Positions 36,775 to 47,570 of a stretch of DNA of 64,000 nucleotides are shown here, one piece after another (the stretch's first letter is position 1; each line of letters opens with the position of its first letter). Source of the DNA: Rhizophagus clarus (lineage: Eukaryota; Glomeromycota; Glomeromycetes; Glomerales; Glomeraceae); NCBI GenBank assembly GCA_015698045.1, contig BLAL01000244.1, forward strand, positions 558,001 to 622,000, in the 5' to 3' direction. The position numbers and the translations under genes were made by a program. Below the pieces are notes generated by a model. That model was not told where the DNA came from. It searched no databases and worked only from the letters and a program-made list of their open reading frames with translations.

Positions 36775-37639
36775 AATTGCTTGGCTCAGTTAACAAAGTG
36801 GGATTAATCAACAATGGTTAACAATTTATTATAAATTTAACTCGTACATTCTTTTTATTAATTTATACATTTTCTTAAATATTATGTATATGTGTAAAGA
36901 ATTCTTCGATGCCAATAATTGCACAGTAACAAAAATTTTAATATATGAAATTTTGAGCGGGTAGTCGGGTTGCGAAGCTCTAATGTTAGATGTTGAATTT
37001 TATTGGATAGAAAATTTTTTGATTTTAAAAATAAAAATCCGGGTAGCCGGGTCATGCAAATTCAATTTCAGATATGAAAATCATTTTTACTACTTTGTAT
37101 CGCCTTATCTTAAGTTTAAAAAGAATTTTTTTTTTATGAATTTTTTTATAGGATCATGGTCTGGATCATGATTCTATAGGACTGATCAGTCTCAGTCTTA
37201 GTCTGGTTCCAAACTGAGGACTGATGAAGACAGGACTAAGACAGACTGGACTGGACTGTTAACATCCTTAATTGTAACGCTCTTACATAAAAAACTTTTT
37301 TTCTATTGTATTTAATATTTATAAAAAAAAATCATGTTTTTATAATAATATTTTTATATTTTTATTTTTATTTACTACAGTCAACACTCTTTACAGTGAA
37401 TTTCAATATAACAAATAACATAATATAACAGACTATCTATATGGTACTGATTTTTAAATATGAAAAAAACCTTGATATAATGAAGTTTACTATTTATTTA
37501 CTGTATAATATAGTACAAAGTAAAGTATGCAGAATGGTATATATAAAATGATTCTTCTTATAACAAATTATTATTATAACAAATTTTTTTTAATACAATG
37601 AAGATTTATTTTTGTCAATCAGAATGTTAATAAACATTC

Positions 37640-38640
37640 TTATATATTAAAATAAAAAAAAACTTGTTTCCTTTACTCCATTTATCTTCAGAAATGCTCT
37701 GAAAGATCCGTTCTTACAAAAAAGAAAAAAAGAATATTAATAAATATTTTTATATAGAATATTAAAATCAAAATCCCTTCCTTTATCTCATTTACCTTTA
37801 GGGATGTTCTGAAAGATCTGTTCTTACAAAAAAAAAAAGAATGTTAATAAACATTCTTATACAGAATATTAAAATTAAACCCCTCCTTTACTCTATTTAT
37901 CTCCAAGAATACTTTAAAAGATCCATTCCTATGAAAATAAAAAAAAGAATGTTAATAAATGTTCTTATATATTAAAATAAAAAAAATCATCCTTTATCTC
38001 ATTTACCTCCAATGACACATTCCTATAAAAAATAAAAATAAAGAATGTTAATAAATATTTTTATATATTAAAATAAAGAAAAATTATCCTCTTTACTTTA
38101 TTTACCTCTAGAAATACTCTAAAAGACCCGTTCCTACAAAAAATAAAAAAGAAGAATATTAATAAATGTTCTTATATATTAAAATAAAAAAAATCATCCT
38201 TTATCTCATTTACCTCCAATGATACATTCCTATAAAAAATAAAAATAAAGAATGTTAATAAATATTTTTATATATTAAAATAAAGAAAAATTATCCTCTT
38301 TACTTTATTTACCTCTAGAAATACTCTAAAAGACCCGTTCCTACAAAAAATAAAAAAGAAGAATATTAATAAATGTTCTTATATATTAAAATAAAAAAAA
38401 AATTGTCCCCTTTACCTCATTTACCTTTAGAGACACTCAAAAAAATCTGTTTCTATAAAAAATAAAAAAAAGAACATTAATAAATATTCTTATATATTAA
38501 AATAAAAAAAAATTATCACCTTTACTCCATTTACCTCTAGGAACACTCTGAAAAATCCATTTTTACAAAAAAATAAAAAGAAAGAACATTAATAAAAATG
38601 TTCTTGTATTAAATTAATAATAAAAAATAAAAAAAAAATA
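37640..38640. repeat. nine tandem units of ~102-120 bp, with a duplicated dimer
   Basis: Each unit has a CCTTTACYTCATTTACCTC-like word, a TTCCTAYAAAAAA word and AGAATGTTAATAAATATT. Units 4-5 and 6-7 are almost identical over about 206 bp, so a dimer was copied recently. 37279-37639 and 38641-38990 are AT-rich with nothing recognised. Confidence 0.85.
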
Positions 38641-39008
38641 TTAAAAAAATAATTCAAACTTACTGATTTATCCAAGAGCCATGGCTAAAAATTCTGTTTT
38701 CTACAAAAAAATAAAAAAAAGTATTCAGATTGGCATATTAGTCATGTAGATTGGCAAATTACATGACTCACATATCCAATATACCTATACTAAAAAATTA
38801 GTTATGCTATACCAAATAATTCGTTATAGTATTAACAAATTTTCTTATAATAAAGCTCTGATTGGCTGGATGTAAGATTTGTTATATCAAGAGAGGATTG
38901 TAATTTTATTTATATATAAATAAATTTTAAATAAATAAAATCACCTTTTTATATTTAAGTAAAGTTATTTAGCAATATTAAAAGTACTATTTTTTAAAGA
39001 CTAAATAT

Positions 39009-40434
39009 TTTTATTTTTATTTTTATTGACAAGACGAAGAAAAATACAAAGAGATTTATAACGAATATTCAAACGAGTTAGTCTGCAGTAAAGTTTAGGC
39101 TAGATATCCATAACCAACTACAGATATAATCAAGCTAAACTATGATACTGGCTCCTGACAGATGACCTAACTAACATTTACCACGTTCTCTACAAAACCC
39201 GCTGTATAGATACAACGCATGTAAAATCCCCTTACAGTCCTGTGCATTAAAGCACCTCACCTCTTCCGAAGAAGCTTCATCGAGTAGACTATGCTGGATC
39301 TTAGATCCCAATTTTTTATTAAGGAAGAAAAATTGTAACAACCTATCACCACCAGCACCACCAACAGAAAAAAAAATGTAATAATTCAACTGTAACTAAG
39401 ATTGTTAAAAATTATAATATCTAGGCTAGGGAAGTAAGATATGCAGCCGAGACTCAAAGAGTTACTCGAAGTATTATTTAAAAAAAAAAAGGCTACGAAG
39501 CAAAAGCCTAATAAGATAAAAAAAATAAAAACAAAAACAAAAACAAATTATAAAAAAAAAAGAAAAACATAAAATTTCTAGGGATTGTAAAAAAAAAAGG
39601 AATTTAATTATAAATAAACCTAGAAATATTTCAAAGGAGTGTGATGTATAATTAGCCATCCTCTGTTGCCAGAAGATGTAAGAAGTCTGAAACTAGTCTT
39701 GACTTTTAAAAACAGCTAGTACTGTAGGGACCTTTCTCAATCAATATAAAGTCGCCATGGTATCAAGTGAATCATCCGTCTACACTACTCAAGGTAGAGA
39801 TGCATCCAAAGTTCTGTATTAATATTCCGATAAAAAATGAAACTGCGCAACTTGTGTACTCTACTAAGACAGAGCGAATCATCGCCTCAATGAGACCAGA
39901 GCAAATCATCCTTTAGTATTATCTGACGAATCAGAAAATTCCAAATGTTAGGCTGCAAATCATTCTATAATTGAACCAAACAAAAAAGCCCCTTATGTTT
40001 GGTCATGTGACAGGCCGATCATTAGATGGGGGTAAACCAAAAAGTATTTTTCCACAAGAACGCCCTAAAAAAAGGCAAAGAAAAAATAAAAAAGTAGGTT
40101 CCTTGAGTCGAAAACTTGTCTAATAGATGAGTCGTAGGTCGAGTATTATCTCAGTTATATTCCACCTAGCCTGAGTCCATAGTATAGTTTTCTTCCCAAA
40201 TATAATATTTCAGTTACTTTGTTGCCACCGTTACCACCGATAAAGGAATATTGAGAACTCGAAAAACCCTGAAAATATTCGTTTAGCACATATGACAACC
40301 AAGTCTAGTGCTTTAAAGTGTGTTTTTAAATAAAGGAGGGGGGTGTAGAGACTGTTGGCCTTCTAACAGTCAACCTACGGGAAAAAAATAAAAAATATTT
40401 TTTCAATAAAAAATGGGCATGACGGTTTCAGAGG
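39009..40434 (-). mobile_element. 1426-bp retroposed element, minus strand, no large ORF
   Basis: The insert is flanked by a perfect 17-bp direct repeat TTTTAAAGACTAAATAT (38992-39008 and 40435-40451). On the minus strand it ends in AATAAAAATAAAAATAAAAA just before the duplication, the layout of a non-LTR retroposon with an (AAAAAT)-type tail. It starts CCTCTGAAACCGTCATGCCC. Composition differs from its surroundings. The longest frame (39389-39171, 72 codons) has no family character. It could be a non-autonomous LINE derivative, a SINE-like element or a retroposed host transcript. Confidence 0.75.
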
Positions 40435-40451
40435 TTTTAAAGACTAAATAT

Positions 40452-41230
40452 AATAAATATTTATGAAAAAATTTGTATTTTTTAAAAAATAATACTAATT
40501 CCAAATTTTTTTTTTTTTTTTATAAAATTACCTTTTTATATTTAAATAAAGTTATTTAATATTATTATTTAATTAAATAGGTTCATACTATTTTCAATGT
40601 ACTGATATTTTTTAAATAAATCATTATTATATAAATATTCTAGATATTTTTGATACATTATGTCATTTAAATTAAATATTACATATATAAATAAAATACC
40701 TTTATTTACTATTAATAAATAAATTTATAGAATTTATTTTTTATTTGATATGATCTTAAATATTTGCATAATAACACAGTTATTAGGTATAGTGATTAAA
40801 ATATCATCTAAATTACAAAGCAGTTCAGTAATATTTCAATCTTCCTTACTTACTGTAACTAGTAATTATTAGTCTAAAAATGATTACTTTCTTATTTTCT
40901 ATACGATAAAAATAGTTAGAGATTATAAAAGCAATTTATAAAAGTAAAGAAAATAGTAAACAAATTATATTAATAACTTAACAAAATAAATCAATATTTA
41001 TATGTTTATTAAAATTTAAACAATGTACATTATAATATACAAGTAATAAATATTTTGATTTGACAATGAATATTATACTATTGTAACATCAGTAGTATAT
41101 CACAAGATTTGATGTTCAGCATTAATTTATGATGTACATTAAGTAACTGATATACATTTGATGAATATCTATTCTTATGACTTACTGATGCACTATTATA
41201 TATTAAATTTATTTATATATAAATTTTATA
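40452..41230. other. AT-rich, no gene recognised
   Basis: Nothing supported apart from the target site of the retroposon that follows. Confidence 0.5.
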
Positions 41231-41308
41231 ATAATTGATCTAGGAGAATTCTTTCCTGCAGATCTGTGAACCAATTTTTTACAGAAGAAAAAATTTTTTA
41301 TTTTCATC

Positions 41309-44300
41309 ATGAAGAAAGGATTTTTGCTAATAAAACCAGCTGCAAAACTAGCATCAACGTCCTTTATGACCAAAGTTACCTTTACTTTTGCCTCAAAGAC
41401 TGTTCCTACTAACCGCTTTTACGATGTTATAGTAGATTTTATTTCAGGATCATCAAAAGAAACCTTTTGTCATTTTTTAGCTCAATAATAACTACAGACC
41501 CTTTAGCTATAGACGTGTTTTTTAACACTTATAAGGACCAAGTTGTCTCTATAAAAAAGTTGTCACAATATATTGGCTAAGATGACTGTTTTCCTATCAT
41601 AGCTCAATTTTTAGCCACTTTTCTTAATCTCTTTCTCTTGGATGATGATAATCAGGAAATTTTTTCCATGGATTCTAAAATTCACTGAGTGTTGGAGCAA
41701 AGCAACAAACATTTTCCTGATATGAAAGATCTTGGGGATCCTATACACCAATCAAACGTATCAATAAATTTTAATGAGATTGATAAAGATTTATAAGGAT
41801 TATTAGATGATAGTCCTGATGCCACACCCTCATGCACTATTACATCTATACTTGTCACGTTCTTAACCAAATCTCAGAAAAGGAGTACTAAAAAGAAGAC
41901 CTGTAAGAAGAGACAAAAGTTGCAGTTACAAACTCCTTCTGGGCTGGATGAATAAGTAGTGTCTACTTTTAGCACAAAATCTTCTGAGTATACACCCTCT
42001 TGACCTTCTAGTTTAAGGATGGTTACTTTTAATCAAAGTTTACTTTCTCCTTCTTTTACACCCTTTAAGCAGTTGAAGCGAGATTCTAAACTACAATCAA
42101 TACCTATTGATAATGAAAAGAAATTAAAACAGAAAGAGACAGACAATACTTTGAAGAATGAAAATGTTATTATCACCAGATATTGTCCTCAAGGAGAAGA
42201 ACATGCACAATTACTAGACCTTGTAGTGTATAATATTTTGGCCAAATGGGATAACTATACTCTGTTGGCCAATTTAGGATGATGGGATAAGGTCACATTA
42301 GTCAGCATAATGGTGCACAAAAAGTATTTATCTGCAAGGGTTAGACTGATCCCTGATCACAAGTGCTTGAAGTGTTATAATGGAGGAGACTGATCTGTTA
42401 ACTTGAAAAGAATTCCTATCTGATGGTTCCTTGCTTTCTGGAATCTTTCTGAAAAGAAACAGCATGAGAAGTTCCAAGCTGTCGTATGTAACATTTAGGG
42501 CTCTGATCAGTTTTAGTAATTATCAAACTGTATCAATCAGTTTCGGTATCAGAGCAGTTTCAGTTTTTACAGTTTACCAAACTGAAACTTTCAGTAAATT
42601 TACTGATCAGTTTCAGTAACTGCGGTTTCAGTACTAGTTTTGCGATTTACCGAACCAAATTACTGAATTGATTTAACTAAATAATATAATAAAAAAATGT
42701 TTTGAAACATTTTTTATTAGTTATTTTGATAAAACAAACTGTTTCGCAGCGGTGTTTTGTCACTTTAATTAAGAAACGTTGCGAAACATTTTTATTCGTT
42801 AATCTAATAAAAAAATAACTATTCGCAACTTTTTTCTTGTCATTTTAACAAACAACGTTGTGAAACATTAATTGAATAAAAAAATCGTTCGCAACGGTTT
42901 ATGTCAACATAATTACAAAACTGTTGCGAAAAGTTTTGTTAGTTAATTTTAATAAAAAAAACGTTTTGTAACATTTTTTTGTCACTTTAATAAAAATGTT
43001 ACAAAACATTTTTATGAGCTAATTTTAATAAAAAAAATGTTTCACAACATTTTTTTGTCACTTTAATAAAAACGTTACATAATGTTTTTATTAGCTAATT
43101 TTAATAAAAAAATGTTTCGCAACGTTTTTTTGTTGCTTTAATTAAAAAACGTTGCGAAATGTTTTTTATCAATTAATTTAATAAAAAAAATATGTTGTGA
43201 AACATTTGAGTTAATTTTAATATTCGCAACATTTTTTTGTTGCTTTAGTTAAAAAACGTTGCAAAACATTTTTTAACAGTTAGTTTGATAAAAAAAATGT
43301 TTCGCTACATTTTTTTTGTTGCTTTAATTAAAAAATATTGTGAAATGTTTTTTATTAATTAATTTAATAAAAAAAAACATTTTGCTACGTTTTTTTTGTC
43401 TCTATAATAAAAATGTTATGAAACATTTTTATGAGTTAATTTTAATAAAAAAACGGGTTGCAACATTTTTTTTTGTTGCTTTAATTAAAAAACGTTGCAA
43501 AATGTTTTTTAACAGTTAGTTTAATAAAAAAATGTTTCGCTATATTTTTTTTGTTGCTTTAGTTAAAAAATGTTGCAAAACGTTTTTATCAGTTAATTTA
43601 ATAAAAAAAATGTTTTGCTATGTTTTTTTATGTCTATAATAAAAATGTTGCGAAATGTTTTTATGAGTTAATTTTAATAAAAAAAATGTTTCACAACATT
43701 TTTTTTTGTTGCTTTAATTAAAAAATGTTGCGAAACATTTTTTAACAGTTAGTTTAATAAAAAAATATTTCAAAACATTTTTTAACAGTTAGTTTAATAA
43801 AAAAATGTTTTAAAACGTTTTTTAACAGTTAGTTTAATAAAAAATGTTTCGCTACATTTTTTTTTGTTACTTTAGTTAAAAAATGTTGCAAAACATTTTT
43901 TATCAGTTAATTTAATAAAAAAAACATTTCGCAACATTTTTTTTGTCTTTATAATAAAAACGTTGCAAAATGTTTTTATGATCTAATTATAATAAAAAAA
44001 TGTTTCAAAACATTTTTTAATAGTTAGTTTATTAAAAAAAACATTTCACTACGTTTTTTTTTGTTGTTTTAGTTAAAAAATGTTGCAAAACGTTTTTTTT
44101 GTCACTTTAATAAAAATGTTGCGAAACGTTTTTATGAGTTAATTTAATAAAAAAAACGGTTTGCAATGTTTTTTTATCATTTTAATTAAAAATGTTGCGA
44201 AATGTTTTTTATTAGTTAATTTAATAAAAAAAATGATTCGTAATTTTATTTTTGACACTTTAAATAAAAAATGTTGCGAAATGTTTTTATAGATGATTTG

Positions 44301-44991
44301 ATTGGTAAAAAATACTAAAATAGTTTCGCGATATTTTTTTTACTAAAAATGGTTTTTAATATCAGTAAATCAGTTCAGTTTTTGGTAATTATCGATCGGT
44401 TTTGATAATCATCAATACCAATACCAGTCAGTTTCAGTAATCATCAATACTGATACCAATCAATTTGATTCAGTATCAGTTTTTGCAAAAACTGAACTGA
44501 ACCGAACCGATCAGAACCCTAGTAACATTTCAGATGATATAACAGATGGCTCCTTATTCCTGAATGGACGCTTACACCAATTTTTGTTAGATAGTGGTAT
44601 AAAATCTTTTAAAATTGTTAAAAAAGTTGATAGGTCTAGAAAGCTGATAGGTTACTTTGACATTATGGATCATGTTTCCACTCGCATTAAGAACCCTCAG
44701 CTTTGGAATGATATTAGAATCTCATGGTGCTGTTATTGCACTCCAAACTTCAAGAATTTATGTAGATCTGCTTGAATTGGCAATACAGACAAGTTCTCAA
44801 GAACACTGCATAAGCCTAACTCTTCTTTTTCAGGTTTTAATATTAACAATCGCAATAACGATCGATATAAAACTCCTAAATCTGGTCACTCTACCAAGAA
44901 AATCAATCAATCAAGAAATGATCAGTTTAAGAAGTCAAATATAAAACATTTAATCGCTGGGCTGAAGGTATTATTAGAATATTATATTTAG
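41309..44991 (+). pseudogene. ORF1-like protein relic of a non-LTR retrotransposon
   Basis: Starts MKKGFLLIKPAAKLAST and continues, with one frameshift near 41489 and stops (mostly TGA), to a terminal AGLKVLLEYYI and TAG at 44991. The best preserved part (42019-42282) leads into CPQGEEHAQLLDLVVYNILA, then a segment where TGA sits in place of expected Trp or Arg (GGD-stop-SVNL, IPI-stop-WFLAFW). After the nested insertion it resumes with DGSLFLNGRLHQFLLDSG and DRSRKLIGYFD. I recall similar ORF1-like proteins with a Lys/Arg-rich tail in Rhizophagus; RNA binding is assumed for the family, not shown here. No endonuclease or reverse transcriptase follows. Decay is almost entirely by C-to-T or G-to-A type stops. 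Confidence 0.65.
42496..44521. mobile_element. 2026-bp non-autonomous hAT-like element made of GTTTCGCAAC repeats
   Basis: Ends TAGGGCTCTGATCAG (42496) and, inward from 44521, TAGGGTTCTGATCGG. The target duplication GTAACATT is perfect (42488-42495, 44522-44529). Between subterminal CAGTTTCAGTA-like words the interior is an array of about 40 alternating inverted copies of RTTTCGCAAC/GTTGCGAAAY separated by AATTTTAATAAAAAA spacers. No ORF. TAGGG ends with 8-bp duplication are typical of hAT elements. Confidence 0.9.
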
Positions 44992-45320
44992 TTTAGTTAG
45001 AAGGATAGATAGATAATTTCACACTAATTTCTTGTCATGCTTAACATTCATTTTACATGATGTTGTTTTATTTTATTAGAATGTAGAATTTTTCTTTTTC
45101 TTTTTTGTTTTCTTTATACCTTGGACAATTCTATAACTAGATTTCTTATTACGTTAAAGAGAATAGGTTAAGGCTATAGTAGTTATGAGATATATCTATG
45201 ACTCTAGTGTGAGGAACAGGTAGGCTTTATCTTCCTGATCTTTTGTATACTTATCTATTTTTTTTCAGTTAATAAAAGCACTTCTTTTGACTAAAAAAAA
45301 AAAAAAAAATAATTGATCTA

Positions 45321-46331
45321 ATATTTGTAAAGTATTAAGGGTAAAGTGTAATGATAATCATTTTCTATATGATCATACTGCAAATTTTTTTTGTATTATG
45401 ACTCCATGACAATCTGATTTACCGGCACCTGAATAATTTTCCAAAATTTATTCATCTCTTTTCGCCAGACTTTTCTAATAAAATACTTTAAAGAAATTTT
45501 TTAGATTTTATTGTTTTTTATCTTGTTAAAAATAATTCAGCCAAGATTATAATGTTAATGCCAGCCAAAAAACTGCTAATTTCTACAACTTGTATCAGTA
45601 AAAACAAAAAAAGTAGTATTTGTATTTGTATAAATAAAGTTTTTTCTCAACAGTTTATCATCCATGCGAAACTTTTTCTTAAGAAAGTTTCCTTCATGCG
45701 AAAAATTTCAGTTCTTCAAAATTTTTTATGTCATGTTTTTTATTATTTAAAACATAAAATAACTAGAAAACATGTATTTTTATTATTAAAAATAAAAAAT
45801 AGAAGGTTTCTTTATGTTAGTTAACAATAGTGTAAAAAATTTTTTTATTATTCTTTAACCTTATATCACATCATCAAATAAATTTGTGAAATCTGATAAA
45901 AAATTTGACATTAAAAAATGATCGGCATATACTCTATCCTTAAATATTTTTATATTATTAATTTTTTTACAAAAAGTTATTTTGTAATTTTAAAATATGT
46001 TTTTATTATTTTGATCAAATAAAATTATCTTTTTTTGCTTAAGTAAAGTTGTTTAGTAGGATCAAATCTATTTATAATAAAATTTTAGAATGATTGATTT
46101 AATATTTGTAAAATGTGACCAATTTTTGTATTTTTAATTTTTTATTACCTATTTAATTTTTAATTTTAAAGTATAATTTTTTTTATTTTAAGTCAGCTAA
46201 ACTAATTTTACAAATAATATACATTATTATATATTTTTTAAAAAATATCAAATTTACTTAAAATATATATATAACTTTATAAAAATTAATATAATTCATG
46301 AAAACTTAATATTATAATATGGGTTTAATAA
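45321..46331. other. AT-rich, no gene recognised
   Basis: Short AT-biased frames only, including one at 45552-45824 without recognisable features. Confidence 0.5.
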
Positions 46332-46549
46332 TTTTCTGTACCTGCGATGTATTGCACCCTTTTTTGTCACTTGTATCACACCTTTTTTCTTTTCATTTTT
46401 TTATATGTATTCTGGGAACTTAGAATTTTTTCAGTCGTAAAAAATCTATTTTTCACACCCCTAGTTAAATGTCACATGTTTAATTTTGCCTGGCATTACC
46501 GTAATTTTGCCCAGAGTGTTCAGGGTGCAATATATCGCAGGTGCGAAAA
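46332..46549. mobile_element. ~218-bp inverted-repeat element (MITE candidate)
   Basis: Left arm CCTGCGATGTATTGCACCC and right arm, inverted, CCTGCGATATATTGCACCC, each preceded by TTTTC and a short variable word. The frame at 46347-46556 is simply the element. The target duplication is ambiguous because the flanks are A/T runs. 46550-47232 is AT-rich with nothing recognised. Confidence 0.6.
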
Positions 46550-47570
46550 AAAATAAAATCCTTATAATATGTTGTTAAATTTAATTTAATTTGCTAAAAT
46601 CTAAATATAATATATATTAGAGATATTTAAATTTTTATTTTAAATAAACTTGTTAAGAAAGCAAAAATACATTTATTATATTATTTTAAAATTTATATTT
46701 TTTTATAGTTTTTTTTTAAGTTATTACAAATATATCTTATAATTTAATTTAATATATTAAAAATATTGCAATTATATTATTATATAATAAATATAATAAT
46801 AAAGTTAATTAAATAAAAATATAGTAGATATAAAAATGATAAGATTAATTAATAATATATAATAATCATATAATAATCAGATAATAATTAAGTAATGATC
46901 ATATGATAATTTATAAAAATTATTTTAATTATAGGATAAATTAAATTAAATTATATAGTAATTATAATAATAGTCATATAATAATACTTTATTAAAAAAT
47001 TATATTAGAAAATATATGATAGTTATATGATAAGTTTTAGCAAATAAAATATATAATAATTTCTATTTTAGTTAAGACAGTAACATATATTAACTAATAT
47101 TTTAAAAGATAAGGACAAGCAAAAATTTTAGATTATATAATTTTTTAAAAATATGACTAGTTGCATATAACTAAGATATTTTATCCAGAAGTAGAAGAGT
47201 AAACACCTATATTAAAAAAATATTAGTTAATATATCACTAGTCGAAAAAGGAATATTCGGCCTCCAAAAAATCTGGTCTAGATTCGGCCAATTTTTAAAA
47301 AAATCGACCTAAATTAGTAATGATATGCAATTCAATCTATATTCGACTCTGATTCAATCCTGCTGAATGATGGTCAAATTGCGTATAATAAAAATTAAAT
47401 TATATTCAGCCTCACACGAATAATGGCCAAATTGTATTCACTTTTCTATATTAAATAATGGTTATAATATATTTACTATATTAATATTATTAAGTATAAT
47501 AAAAAACAATGATACAATATTTGTTAAAAAATGTTTAAACAATTCAGACTAGTATAAATGTTATATTAAA

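Larger units (their letters stand above)
31848..37270. mobile_element. 5423-bp DNA element with TAGAG-type ends and 8-bp target duplication
   Basis: Left end TAGAGATGTTAACAGTC (31848) and right end, read inward from 37270, TAAGGATGTTAACAGTC are inverted repeats. Flanks are ATTGCAAC (31840-31847) and ATTGTAAC (37271-37278), an 8-bp duplication with one C/T difference. Subterminal sequence on both sides is rich in GGACTG/CAGTCC words (CTGGACC, CAGTCCAGT, AGACTGGACTGG). TAGRG ends plus 8 bp are hAT-like. The element contains the DDE-like pseudogene at 32948-36774. I found no second, inner pair of inverted termini around that gene, but the flanking 31970-32940 and 36780-37140 are AT-rich and could hide one. 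Confidence 0.8.
41243..45308 (+). mobile_element. retroposed ORF1-like element with poly(A) tail, split by a DNA element
   Basis: A 12-bp direct repeat ATAATTGATCTA flanks the insert (41231-41242 and 45309-45320). The 3' end has AATAAA at 45271 and a run of about 17 A ending at the duplicate. These are hallmarks of target-primed reverse transcription. The insert carries one ORF1-like relic (41309-44991) and a ~300-bp 3' UTR but no reverse transcriptase. Without the nested 42496-44521 element the unit would be about 2.0 kb. Confidence 0.85.

Noticed and set aside
44657..44944. 95-codon plus-strand frame
   Set aside because: Out of frame with the ORF1-like relic that covers the same bases and fits the flanking segments.
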